Assembly: GCA_023388955.1 (NCBI GenBank)
Contig: JAEWFH010000160.1
Span: 1-36,157, forward strand
Reading direction: 5' to 3'
Source: Pseudomonadota bacterium
GTDB lineage: Bacteria; Pseudomonadota; Gammaproteobacteria; Xanthomonadales; Xanthomonadaceae
DNA: 36,157 nucleotides
The translations under genes were made by a program, and so were the position numbers. Below the pieces are notes generated by a model. The model made no database searches. It was not told where the DNA came from and was given only the letters and a program-made list of their open reading frames with translations. Positions 1-9,192 of the stretch are shown one piece after another (position 1 is the first letter of the stretch; the number at the start of each line of letters is the position of its first letter).

Positions 1-65
1 GCCTTTATGCCGGCTGCGTACCCCACACACCCTCCGACGCCAACGCTGTGGTGAGGTGAGGGAAG

Positions 66-147
<82 letters not shown>

Positions 148-174
148 CCGGCGGGCCGCGGGGAGGCGCTGCGA

Positions 175-249
175 GGCGGGTTGGTGGGTACGGAGTGGGC
201 ATAAAGGCCCGCGCAGCGGGACAGCCCACTCCGTACCCACCAACCCGCC
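175..249. repeat. Perfect 26-bp inverted repeat with 23-nt loop
   Basis: Bases 175-200 are the exact reverse complement of 224-249. The 23-nt loop itself contains a small hairpin, CCCGC-GCA-GCGGG (208-220). No T-run follows on either strand, so it is not a standard intrinsic terminator. It could be a transcription barrier between converging transcripts, a small mobile or REP-like element, or an operator. The rest of 1-349 holds only short GC-rich ORFs without protein-like features. Confidence 0.85.
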
Positions 250-333
250 GTCCCGCGCGCCTCCAGGCGAGATCCTCGCGCCTTCGGGCCACGTCCCACG
301 CGCCTCCACCAGGCAGCCGGGCACGAACAGGTC

Positions 334-354
334 GCCGCTGTAGCGGCTCCTACG
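334..354 (-). repeat. Short palindromic GTAGGAGC-type intergenic repeat
   Basis: GCCGC (334-338) and GCGGC (343-347) form a hairpin around TGTA. Read on the minus strand the element is GTAGGAGCCGCTACAGCGGC. From memory, very similar GTAGGAGCGGC repeats are abundant between genes in Xanthomonadaceae; I cannot search to confirm this. The TAG stop codon of the SulP transporter at 350-352 is part of the repeat, so the element sits directly at the end of that gene. Confidence 0.5.
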
Positions 355-2005
355 GGGGAGCGGCGCGCTGGGCGCCGACGTACTTCAGCGCGCCAGAAAG
401 GTCGGCGAAGTAGCTGCCGGGAACATCGCTTCCCACGATGTCGGCGCGCGCCAGCTTGCGCAACACCGCCATGTTGGCGCCGCTGGGCAGCACCCGGACT
501 CCCTGCTTCCGCAGGTGCGCGATCGTGGATTCCAGGCGCTTGAGGCCAGTGGCGTCGATGAAGGGCACGCGCTCCAGCCGCAGCACGATCCAGCGCGGCG
601 GCTCGCGCGACCACGACAGCGCGCGCTCCAGCGAATCGACCGAACCGAAGAAGAACGGACCGTCGATCGAATACACCAGCACGTCGTCCGGCAGCGACTC
701 CAGGCCCGCCTCCGCCAGCTCCTGCCGCAGGCTGGACGGCGTCTGCTCGACCACCGCGACCGAGGCGCTCATCCGGCGCATGAACTGCATCATCGCCAGG
801 ATCACGCCGATGTTCACCGCCACCACCAGGTCGGTGACGATGGTCAGGGCGAAGGTGATCAGCAGGATCGCCATGTCCGGCCGCGGCGCCCGGCGGGCCA
901 TGCGCAGGAAGCGCCGCGCCTCGCTCATGTTCCAGGCCACCACGAACAGGATCGCCGCCAGCGCGGCCAGCGGCACCCGCCCGGCCAGCGGCGCCAGCAC
1001 CACCAGCACCAGCACCAGGAACACCGAGTGCACGATGCCGGCCAGCGGCCCGGTGGCGCCGTTGCGGAAGTTGGTCGCGGTGCGGGCCAATGCCCCGGTG
1101 GCGGCGATGCCGCCGAACAGCGGCGAGAGGATGTTGGCAATGCCCTGCCCCACCAGCTCCTGGTTGGAGTCATGCCGGGTACCGGCCATGCCGTCGGCGA
1201 TCACCGCCGACAGCAGCGACTCGATCGCGCCCAGCATGGCGATGGTGAAGGCCGCCGGCAGCAGCATCACCACCTTGTCGAAGCTCATCTCCGGCCAGGC
1301 CAGCGACGGCAGCTCACGCGGGATCGCGCCGAAGGTGGACTCGATCGTGGCCACGCCAGGCAGCGGGAAAATGGCGTTGAACACCGTCGCCAGCACCATC
1401 GCCAGCAACGGCCCCGGCACCTTGCCCAGCCCGGGGATGCGCGGCCCCAGGATCACCAGCGCCAGGCTGCCAAGCCCTACCAGCGTGGTCGCCACGTGCA
1501 GGCCGGGCAGTGCCTGCAGCAGGTTCCAGGCCGTCTGGTAGAAGCGCTCGCCACTCACCTCCGGCAAACCGAAGAAATACTGCCACTGGCCGACCCAGAT
1601 GATCACCGCAATGCCGGCGGTGAAGCCGACGATGACCGGGTCGGGAATGTAGCGGATCACCGCGCCGAAGCGTGCCAGCCCCATCAGCACCAGCATCACC
1701 CCCGCCATCAGGGTGGCCAGCAGCAGCCCCTCCACCCCGAACTGCGCGACCACCCCGGCGAGGATGACGATGAACGCGCCGGTCGGCCCGGCGATCTGGA
1801 TCCGGGTGCCACCGAAGACCGCCACCGTGGCGCCGGCGATGATCGCCGTGTACAGGCCCTGCTCGGGCTTGACCCCGGAGGCGATCGCGAAGGCCATCGC
1901 AAGCGGCAGCGCGACGACACCGACGATGAGGCCGGCGGCGACGTTCGGGGCCCAGTGTTCGCGTTTGAACAGGCCTGCGCGCCAGGCCTCACGGAGGGCG
2001 ATCAT
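350..2005 (-). CDS. SulP family inorganic anion transporter
   Basis: Inner-membrane permease of the SLC26/SulP family, 551 aa, a normal length. Residues about 20-400 are hydrophobic, with about a dozen membrane segments. They include the family signatures QIAGPTGAF near residue 70 and SNQELVGQGIANILSPLFGG near 290. Residues about 440-540 form a C-terminal cytoplasmic STAS domain with PFIDATGLKRLE. The family carries sulfate, bicarbonate, dicarboxylates or other anions; the substrate cannot be read from the sequence. The ATG at 2005 (MIALREAWRAGLF) starts right at the conserved domain. The frame stays open further upstream, but that stretch is antisense to thiD and looks non-coding. It is divergent from thiD with a 46-bp gap, which must hold both promoters. 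No carbonic anhydrase is adjacent. Confidence 0.93.
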   Translation of the reverse strand: MIALREAWRAGLFKREHWAPNVAAGLIVGVVALPLAMAFAIASGVKPEQGLYTAIIAGATVAVFGGTRIQIAGPTGAFIVILAGVVAQFGVEGLLLATLMAGVMLVLMGLARFGAVIRYIPDPVIVGFTAGIAVIIWVGQWQYFFGLPEVSGERFYQTAWNLLQALPGLHVATTLVGLGSLALVILGPRIPGLGKVPGPLLAMVLATVFNAIFPLPGVATIESTFGAIPRELPSLAWPEMSFDKVVMLLPAAFTIAMLGAIESLLSAVIADGMAGTRHDSNQELVGQGIANILSPLFGGIAATGALARTATNFRNGATGPLAGIVHSVFLVLVLVVLAPLAGRVPLAALAAILFVVAWNMSEARRFLRMARRAPRPDMAILLITFALTIVTDLVVAVNIGVILAMMQFMRRMSASVAVVEQTPSSLRQELAEAGLESLPDDVLVYSIDGPFFFGSVDSLERALSWSREPPRWIVLRLERVPFIDATGLKRLESTIAHLRKQGVRVLPSGANMAVLRKLARADIVGSDVPGSYFADLSGALKYVGAQRAAPP

Positions 2006-2051
2006 GTCGCCATTGTAGGCCTGCGCCCCATGGATCGGAGACAATGGCGGG

Positions 2052-2867
<816 letters not shown>

Positions 2868-3984
2868 TGCGGGCGCTGCAGCTGCCGGTCGGCGCTGGCG
2901 GGCACGACCGGCGCCCCGTAGCCCTGCGGGTTGAGTGACTGCCAGCGCCACGCGTCGGCGCACATCGCATCCAGGCCCAGTCGCGCGCGCCACCCCAGCA
3001 GGCGCGTGGCCAGCGACGGATCGGCATAGACCTCGGCGACGTCGCCCGGCCGGCGGGCGACGACCTCGTAGGGGACCGGCCGGCCGCTGGCGGCCTCGAA
3101 GGCACGCAGCATCTGCAACACGCTGATGCCGCGGCCGGTGCCCAGGTTGACGGTGAAACCGGCACCGCCCCCGCCCAGGTACTCCAGTGCATCGGCATGT
3201 GCCCGCGCCAGGTCCATGACGTGGATGTAGTCGCGCACGCCGGTGCCGTCGACGGTGGGGTAGTCGCCACCGAACACCCGCAAGCGCGGGAGCCGGCCGA
3301 CCGCCACCTGGCACACGCAGGGCAGCAGGTTGCCCGGCGGGCCTTCCGGGTCTTCGCCGATCAGGCCGGACGGATGCGCGCCGACCGGGTTGAAATAGCG
3401 CAGGTTGGCGGCCTGGAAGCGGCTGTCGGCAGCGCACAGGTCACCGATCAGCTGTTCCATGACCAGCTTGGTGCGCCCGTACGGGTTGGTGACCTGCAGG
3501 CGCGCGTCCTCCGCCACCGGCACGCGCTCGGGATCGCCGTAGACGGTGGCCGAGGAGCTGAACACCAGCCGCCGCACCCCGGTCGCCTGCATCGCCTGCA
3601 GCAGGCACAGGGTCCCGGCGATGTTGTTGTCGAAGTAGTCCAGTGGCCGCACGCAGGAATCGCCCACCGCCTTCAGGCCGGCGAAGTGGACGACCGCCTC
3701 GATCCCCCTCCCGCGCAGTACCCGCTCCACGCCGGCACGGTTGCGCAGGTCCAGGCGCAACCAGTCGATCCCGCCCGCCGCCAGCAGGCGCACGCGCTCC
3801 ACGGCGCGCGGCGAGCTGTTGACGAAGCTGTCGGCCACCAGCACCTCGTGGCCACGCCCGGCAAGCACGATGCAGGCGTGGCTGCCGATGTAGCCGGCCC
3901 CTCCGAAGACCAGGATGCGCATGCCGTGTCCCTCCCCTGTGCCGGTTACAGCCCAGCAACGCCAAATCGGGGCCGGACCGGCAA

Positions 3985-4018
3985 CGGCACGGCGGTGACC
4001 GCGTGTGGCGCCGTGCCG
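3985..4018. promoter_or_regulatory. Nested palindrome in the galE/EPS divergent region
   Basis: CGGCACGGCG (3985-3994) is the exact reverse complement of CGCCGTGCCG (4009-4018). Overlapping the left arm and the loop is a second palindrome, GCGGT-G-ACCGC (3992-4002). Only one of the two structures can form at a time. It lies about 95 bp upstream of the first EPS export gene and could be an operator or a leader structure. I see no convincing -35/-10 pair in 3923-4112. Confidence 0.4.
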
Positions 4019-4112
4019 CGTTCAACAGGGCGTGAGGGGAACCACGACCTGGCACCGCTGGCCGGCATCCGCTCCCGGCGGCGTTGACAGGCCCAGACAG
4101 GGGAAACAGAAC

Positions 4113-4730
4113 ATGCAGTGCATCCGACGCCTGACGGCTTTCATGTTGTCCATCATGCTCGCCGCCTGTGCGTCGACGGGGACTCCGCCGCAGCTTCCGC
4201 CCGAGCGCGCATCCGGGGTCGTCGACGCCTACCGGATCGGCGTCGATGACATCGTCCGCGTCTCGGTGTGGCGCAACCCGGACCTCGACATCACCGTGCC
4301 GGTCCGCCCCGACGGCATGATCACGGTCCCGCTGGTCGGCGACGTGGAAGCAGGCGGCGCCACCCCGGCCGAGGTTGCCGAGGTGGTGCGGGAGCGGCTT
4401 TCCGCCTATGTCCGCGATCCCCAGGTCACGGTGATCCTGACCGAGCTGCGCAGCCACGAGTACCTGTCGCGGGTGCGGGTCGCCGGCGCCGTCGAGCGCC
4501 CGGTATCGATCCCCTACCGTCAGGGAATGACGGTGCTCGACGCGGTGCTCGAGGCCGGCGGGGTGACCGAGTTCGCCGCCGCGGACCGCACCCACCTGCA
4601 CCGGCGCCAGGAGGGCGGCGAACGCAGCTACGCGATCAGGCTCGACCGGATCCTCGGGCGCGGCGAACTCGCCACCAATTTCGCCGTCGCCCCGGGTGAC
4701 GTCATCACCGTGCCGGAGCGACTGTTCTGA
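4113..4730 (+). CDS. Polysaccharide export outer-membrane lipoprotein (OPX/Wza-like)
   Basis: Outer-membrane or periplasmic component of the EPS export channel, 205 aa. The signal peptide ends in a lipobox LAAC with the lipidated cysteine at residue 19. A Poly_export domain follows (YRIGVDDIVRVSVWRNPDL, about residues 39-57), then an SLBB-like segment (RVAGAVERPVSIPYRQGMTV). The C-terminal amphipathic helix of large Wza proteins is missing, so this is the short class; the barrel gene three positions downstream may form the actual pore. The start is ATG 4113, with AGGGG at 4099-4103. An upstream in-frame start at 4005 would bury the signal peptide and is rejected. First gene of a four-gene plus-strand operon. 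It closely recalls the exosortase-associated export protein family. Confidence 0.92.
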   Translation: MQCIRRLTAFMLSIMLAACASTGTPPQLPPERASGVVDAYRIGVDDIVRVSVWRNPDLDITVPVRPDGMITVPLVGDVEAGGATPAEVAEVVRERLSAYVRDPQVTVILTELRSHEYLSRVRVAGAVERPVSIPYRQGMTVLDAVLEAGGVTEFAAADRTHLHRRQEGGERSYAIRLDRILGRGELATNFAVAPGDVITVPERLF

Positions 4731-6316
4731 TGGCCCTCTCCCCTCCCCCCCGCAGGCGCAGCACCGGCCAGGGCGGCAACGAGTCGCTGCAGCCCCAGGA
4801 AATCCTGCTGATGCTGCTTGGCGAGGCACGGCGCCACCACCTCCTGCTGGCAGCCGGGTTCACCGCAATCGCGTTGGCCACGCTCCTGGCGGGCTGGTTC
4901 CTGCTGCCCAGGACCTATGCCAGCACGACCACGATCCTTGCCCAGGAAAGCGACATCATCCAGCCGCTGCTGGAAGGACGCGCGGTCGCCACGGGCGTCA
5001 CCGATCGCGCCGGCATGGCGCGGCAGGTGGTCTTCAGCAGGAAGGTGATGGACTCGGTCCTGGCTGCCGGAGGCTGGCTGGAGGACGAGCCCGGCCCCGT
5101 GGAGCGCGACCGGCTGATCGAGCAGATCCAGGAGCGTACCCAGATCACGAGCCCGCGCCAGGACCTGGTGCAGATCACGTACCGCGACTCGGACCCGGAG
5201 CGGACCTTCGCCGTCACCGAGCACATGGGCGCGATGTTCATCGCCGAAAGCCTGGCCACGAAGGAGCGGGAAAGCCGGGATGCGTTCGAGTTCATCGACA
5301 AGCGCGTACGCGAGTACCACCGCAAACTGACCGAGGCCGAAGACAAGCTGCAGGACTACCGCACCCGCAACCTCGACGCCCAGCCCGGCAGCGCCGCCGA
5401 CGTAAGCGCCCGCATCAATGCATTGCGCGGGCAGGTGGAGCAGACCCGGATGTCGCTGCTGGAATACCAGTCCCGGGCCGCGTCCCTGGAACGGCAACTG
5501 TCCGGCGAGTCGGCGATCACGTCCGTCCAGACCCGTACCAACCTGTACCAGGCACAGCTGGTGGAGTTGCAGTCGCAACTCGACAGCCTGCTGATGCGCT
5601 ACACCGAGCAGCACCCGGACGTGGTGCGGGTGCGCCATCAGATGGCCGACACCCGCGCCGGCATGGAACGGGCGGAGCGCGGTCCGGCCGCGGGCACCGT
5701 TGCCGGAGGTGGCTTCGGGGACACCCAGCTGAACCCGCAGTACCAGCAGCTGCGCGCGGACCTGAGTCTGGCACGGCGGGAGGCGGCGGCGGCGGCGGCC
5801 CGGCTCCGGGCGGCGCAATCGCTGCTCAGCCAGGAGCTGGGACGCAGCCAGCGCGTGGCCGCCTCGGAAGGCGCCCTGGCGGAACTGACCCGCGATTACG
5901 AGGTCCACCGCGACCTCTACCAGGACCTCTTGCGCCGGCGCGAGAACGCGCGCGTGTCGATGCACCTGGACCAGGAAAACCGCGGCCTGACCCTGCGCGT
6001 ACAGGACCCGGCGATGATGCCGCTGCGGCCCGTCGGCGTACGCTTCCTGCACATCGCCGCCGGGGGCCTGCTGATGGCGGTGGTCCTTCCGATGGGCCTG
6101 CTGTTCCTGTGGACGCATTTCGACCAGCGCGTGCGATCCGCCCGGCAGATCGAGCAGCACCCCGGCCTGCCGTTGCTGGCGGTCATCCCGCCGTACCGCA
6201 GCAGCCGGGAGCGCCGTCGCAGCACCCTGGCAACCGCGTTCAGCCTCTCCCTCGTGGGCTCGGTGGTGGTCCTGTACGGGCTGTCCTACGGGTTCAAGCA
6301 ACTGTCCCTTGCGTGA
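4730..6316 (+). CDS. Chain-length determinant protein (Wzz/PCP family)
   Basis: Inner-membrane polysaccharide co-polymerase, 528 aa, that sets polymer length and links polymerase to export. A short proline/arginine-rich cytoplasmic N terminus precedes TM1 (about residues 37-59). A long periplasmic part contains coiled coil (about 180-340), with a GNVR-like ELTRDYEVHRDLYQDLLRRRENA before TM2 (about 437-460). A third hydrophobic segment near the C terminus (about 500-522) matches the exosortase-associated branch. Its ATG overlaps the TGA of the previous gene by one base (TGATG), indicating translational coupling. Confidence 0.93.
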   Translation: MALSPPPRRRSTGQGGNESLQPQEILLMLLGEARRHHLLLAAGFTAIALATLLAGWFLLPRTYASTTTILAQESDIIQPLLEGRAVATGVTDRAGMARQVVFSRKVMDSVLAAGGWLEDEPGPVERDRLIEQIQERTQITSPRQDLVQITYRDSDPERTFAVTEHMGAMFIAESLATKERESRDAFEFIDKRVREYHRKLTEAEDKLQDYRTRNLDAQPGSAADVSARINALRGQVEQTRMSLLEYQSRAASLERQLSGESAITSVQTRTNLYQAQLVELQSQLDSLLMRYTEQHPDVVRVRHQMADTRAGMERAERGPAAGTVAGGGFGDTQLNPQYQQLRADLSLARREAAAAAARLRAAQSLLSQELGRSQRVAASEGALAELTRDYEVHRDLYQDLLRRRENARVSMHLDQENRGLTLRVQDPAMMPLRPVGVRFLHIAAGGLLMAVVLPMGLLFLWTHFDQRVRSARQIEQHPGLPLLAVIPPYRSSRERRRSTLATAFSLSLVGSVVVLYGLSYGFKQLSLA

Positions 6317-6324
6317 GTTCCACA

Positions 6325-7086
6325 ATGAACCAGGCCCACGTCGCCGAACCCGTATCCCTGCTTCCCGCCCACGCCCGCGACAGCACTGTGGCAGCGGACT
6401 TCACGATGCCCGGTACCCAGTCCACCCCGGCGCCAATGTCGCGACGGGAACTCGAGCAACGCCGGCTGATCCATCGCCATGACTCGGTCCGTCCTCACGC
6501 CGATGCCTTCCGCGAGCTGCGCACCCGGTTGCTGGGACTGGCGGGGAGCCGCAGTTTCGTCACCATGGTCGCGCCGGTGACCGGCCGCTGCGGCGGCAGC
6601 TTCGTGGCCCGCAACCTCACCGCCGCGTTCGCGTTCGACGACAACCGTTCTGCCATCCTGGTCGACTGCGATGGGCGACGCCCTTCCCAGCATTCCGCCC
6701 TCGGTGTGGATATCCCCAGAGGTGGCGTGATGGACTACCTCGACGACCCCACCCTTGATCCGGCTTCGGTCGTCTATGAAACCGGCCTGGAGCGGGTCGG
6801 CCTGGTACCTGCCGGACGGACGAAAGAGATCGTTGGCGAAGGTTTCAGCTCGCCGCGCATGCACCTGCTCGTGGACACGCTGCGCGGCTCCGACCCTTGC
6901 CGGCACCTGGTGCTGGACAGCCCCGCGGTACTTGGCTCCCCCGACGCCAGGATCCTCTCCGAACTGGTGGACTTCGTCGTGCTGGTTGCGGGACACGGCC
7001 GCACCACGATGGAAGCGATCGAAAAGGCGGCCAGCGCGTTCACGCCCGGCAAGCTCGCTGGCGTCGTCTTCAATCAAGGCCGCTGA
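6325..7086 (+). CDS. CpsD/BY-kinase-like ATPase with degenerate P-loop
   Basis: Cytoplasmic partner of the Wzz protein, 253 aa. The CpsD/CapB fold is recognisable from DAFRELRTRLL (60-70), a Walker A' strand ILVDCDGRRPSQ (111-122) and a Walker B-like HLVLDSPAVLGSPDAR. The P-loop position reads APVTGRCGGSF (83-93), with no lysine where BY-kinases have GKS/T. There is also no tyrosine-rich C-terminal tail; the protein ends in GVVFNQGR. It therefore probably does not work as a classical tyrosine autokinase. I recall related EPS-cluster proteins with similar lysine-less loops, so this may be a subfamily trait rather than decay. It starts 8 bp after the Wzz gene. Confidence 0.88.
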   Translation: MNQAHVAEPVSLLPAHARDSTVAADFTMPGTQSTPAPMSRRELEQRRLIHRHDSVRPHADAFRELRTRLLGLAGSRSFVTMVAPVTGRCGGSFVARNLTAAFAFDDNRSAILVDCDGRRPSQHSALGVDIPRGGVMDYLDDPTLDPASVVYETGLERVGLVPAGRTKEIVGEGFSSPRMHLLVDTLRGSDPCRHLVLDSPAVLGSPDARILSELVDFVVLVAGHGRTTMEAIEKAASAFTPGKLAGVVFNQGR

Positions 7087-7090
7087 AGCG

Positions 7091-8404
7091 ATGACGGGCC
7101 AGCATGGCACCTGTAAGGGTCGCCGCCCGCTGGCGATCGCGCTTGCGATCGCGGCCGTGGCCGCCGCAAGCCCCTGCCATGCCGTCCGCATCGACTACAC
7201 CATCGATGCCGGTGTCGAACACAACGACAACGTCGCCCTGGACGACACCCGCGAAGTACGCCAGAACCTCTTCCGCGCCGGACTCGGCTTCACTGTTTCC
7301 GAGGAGGGTTCCCGGATGCTGGCGGAGGTCACCGGCCGGGTGGAGCACTACGGCTACCCGGAGATATTCGCCGACCGCACCGAGGGCACCCTGGATGCCC
7401 GCGCCCAGTGGACGCTGATCCCCAACCGCCTGACCTTCAACGTGGACGACGACCTGTCGGTGCAGCCGATCGACGCCTTCGTGCCCGACGCGCCTGGCAA
7501 CCGGCAGCAGGTCAATATCCTGTCCGCTGGGCCCTCGCTCCTGTTCGGCCGGGGACGCGAATTCTACGGCACGGTGGACCTGCGCCATATCCGCAGCGAT
7601 GCCGACGAGACCGATGAGTTCAACTCGGACCGCGTGCATGTGGCCGCAACGGTCAGCCGGGACCTCAACGCAACCAGCCAGGCCTCCCTGACGGCCCAGC
7701 GCCAGCAGGTGCGGTTCGACGGGGACTGGCTGCAGGACTATGACCGCGGCGACGCCTACCTCACCTATGCACGGCACCGCGGCAGGATCGGCCTGGTGGT
7801 CGATGCGGGCTATTCCTGGCTCACCTACGACGATGGCCGCGACCGCTCCGGCCCGCTGCTGCGGACCGAGGCGACCTACCGGCCCAACGACCGCAGCCAC
7901 TTTGCGCTGCGGGCCTGGCGCCAGTATTCCGATGCCGCCACCCAGCGCCTGGACGCCCGCACCCCGGGTGGCGCGCCGCCAGGGCGGGTGCCGATTGGCA
8001 GCATGGTCATCCGCGGCTCGCAGTACCGCGAGGACCGGATCGCACTGGAGTACACCTACAACGGGGTCCACAACACCGTGACCGCCGAGCCTTTCCACTA
8101 CCGTGCCCGCTACATCGAGGACGGCGAGTTCGACCAGGACGGCCGTGGCATCCGCCTGGGGCTGTCCCGGCGCCTTTCACGCACGCTGTCGCTGTCCGCC
8201 TGGACGGAGTGGGAACACGTGGAGTACCGGCGCTTCTACCGGGAGGTGCGGATGCTGCATGCAGGCCTGTCGCTGCGGAAGAACTGGACCCGGCATTGGC
8301 AGGGTCGGCTGGACTGGACGTTCTACCGGCATGACACCGAACCGTCGGACCGGATGGTGGACCGCAACACGGTCTACCTTGCGATCGTCTACTCCAGCTA
8401 CTGA
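7091..8404 (+). CDS. Outer-membrane beta-barrel protein of the EPS export operon
   Basis: Secreted protein of 437 aa with a Sec signal peptide (basic start, then LAIALAIAAVAAASPCHA). The mature protein is made of alternating amphipathic strands rich in aromatic and charged residues and ends in YLAIVYSSY, typical of barrels. The opening IDYTIDAGVEHNDNVALDD is shared by exosortase/EPS-associated barrels of unknown detailed function. It may provide the outer-membrane pore that the short OPX lipoprotein lacks (inference). It starts 4 bp after the ATPase gene stop. Its last 7 bp overlap the convergent GT2 gene. The start at 7091 is chosen because it places the signal peptide at the N terminus. Confidence 0.88.
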   Translation: MTGQHGTCKGRRPLAIALAIAAVAAASPCHAVRIDYTIDAGVEHNDNVALDDTREVRQNLFRAGLGFTVSEEGSRMLAEVTGRVEHYGYPEIFADRTEGTLDARAQWTLIPNRLTFNVDDDLSVQPIDAFVPDAPGNRQQVNILSAGPSLLFGRGREFYGTVDLRHIRSDADETDEFNSDRVHVAATVSRDLNATSQASLTAQRQQVRFDGDWLQDYDRGDAYLTYARHRGRIGLVVDAGYSWLTYDDGRDRSGPLLRTEATYRPNDRSHFALRAWRQYSDAATQRLDARTPGGAPPGRVPIGSMVIRGSQYREDRIALEYTYNGVHNTVTAEPFHYRARYIEDGEFDQDGRGIRLGLSRRLSRTLSLSAWTEWEHVEYRRFYREVRMLHAGLSLRKNWTRHWQGRLDWTFYRHDTEPSDRMVDRNTVYLAIVYSSY

Positions 8405-9192
8405 CCGGCCGACCGGCCGGCGCCGGCATGGCGCTTGGCCAGCGCGAGCGCCGCGTAGTTGAGGAAATACCACGAGGCCGGCAGCCAGCCGAGGCCCTCG
8501 TTGTCACGGTAGATGCGCCATTGCCAGCGCGCGGCCCGCCACTTGTCGGCCGACAGTGACCCGCGGCGCACCTGGTAGTAGGCGAGCGGTTCGGAATGCG
8601 CGGCCAGCGTCGCCCGGCCGGCCGCACGCACCACCTGCAGCCAGAACACGTAGTCCTCGTGTCCCACGCGCTGGAACACCGGGTCGCCCAGGCGCCGGTC
8701 GTAGAGGCCGGTGAGGTTCCCGATCCGGTTGCTGCGGAGCATGTCGGCATGGCCGACCTCGGGCGGAGGCTGCACCACCGACAATTGCCGCCCGTCCTCG
8801 TCGACGCGGGAATAGCTGGTGTAGCTGGCGCGCGACCCCGAGTTGCGCATCCAGGCCAGCTGTACCTGCAGCTTCATGGGGTGCCACCAATCGTCGCTGT
8901 CCAGGAACGCCACGTAGGCGCCGCTGGCGGCGGCCAGGCCGGCATTGCGCGCCGCCGCGACACCCGCGTTCCGTTCCTGGCGCAGGGCAACCACACGGCG
9001 ATCGCCGGCCGCAACCTCCGCGATGACGCGGGCGGTGGCGTCGGTGGACGCATCGTCCACCACGATCAGCTCCAGTTCGCGATGGGTCTGTGCGAGCACC
9101 GAGCGCATCGCCCGGCCCAGGGTCGCGGCTGCATTGAAGGCCGGCATGACCACGCTGACCCGGTCGCGCGTGGCGGTCCCGTGTGCAGTCAT
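8398..9192 (-). CDS. Family 2 glycosyltransferase
   Basis: Cytoplasmic GT-A fold inverting glycosyltransferase, 264 aa. The N-terminal SVVMPAFNAAATLGRAMRSV is followed by VVDDASTDAT and the metal-binding FLDSDDWWHP. GHEDYVFWLQ mid-protein carries the likely catalytic acid. There is no long membrane segment apart from a mildly hydrophobic C-terminal part (WYFLNYAALALAKR). Sugar specificity cannot be predicted. Last gene of the minus-strand EPS operon. Its ATG overlaps the stop of the upstream gene (ATGA). Confidence 0.92.
   Translation of the reverse strand: MTAHGTATRDRVSVVMPAFNAAATLGRAMRSVLAQTHRELELIVVDDASTDATARVIAEVAAGDRRVVALRQERNAGVAAARNAGLAAASGAYVAFLDSDDWWHPMKLQVQLAWMRNSGSRASYTSYSRVDEDGRQLSVVQPPPEVGHADMLRSNRIGNLTGLYDRRLGDPVFQRVGHEDYVFWLQVVRAAGRATLAAHSEPLAYYQVRRGSLSADKWRAARWQWRIYRDNEGLGWLPASWYFLNYAALALAKRHAGAGRSAGQ

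Noticed and set aside
4050..4068. Sigma-54-like promoter (TGGCAC then GGC)
   Set aside because: The spacing between the GG and GC elements is two bases too long and the TTGCA part is missing.
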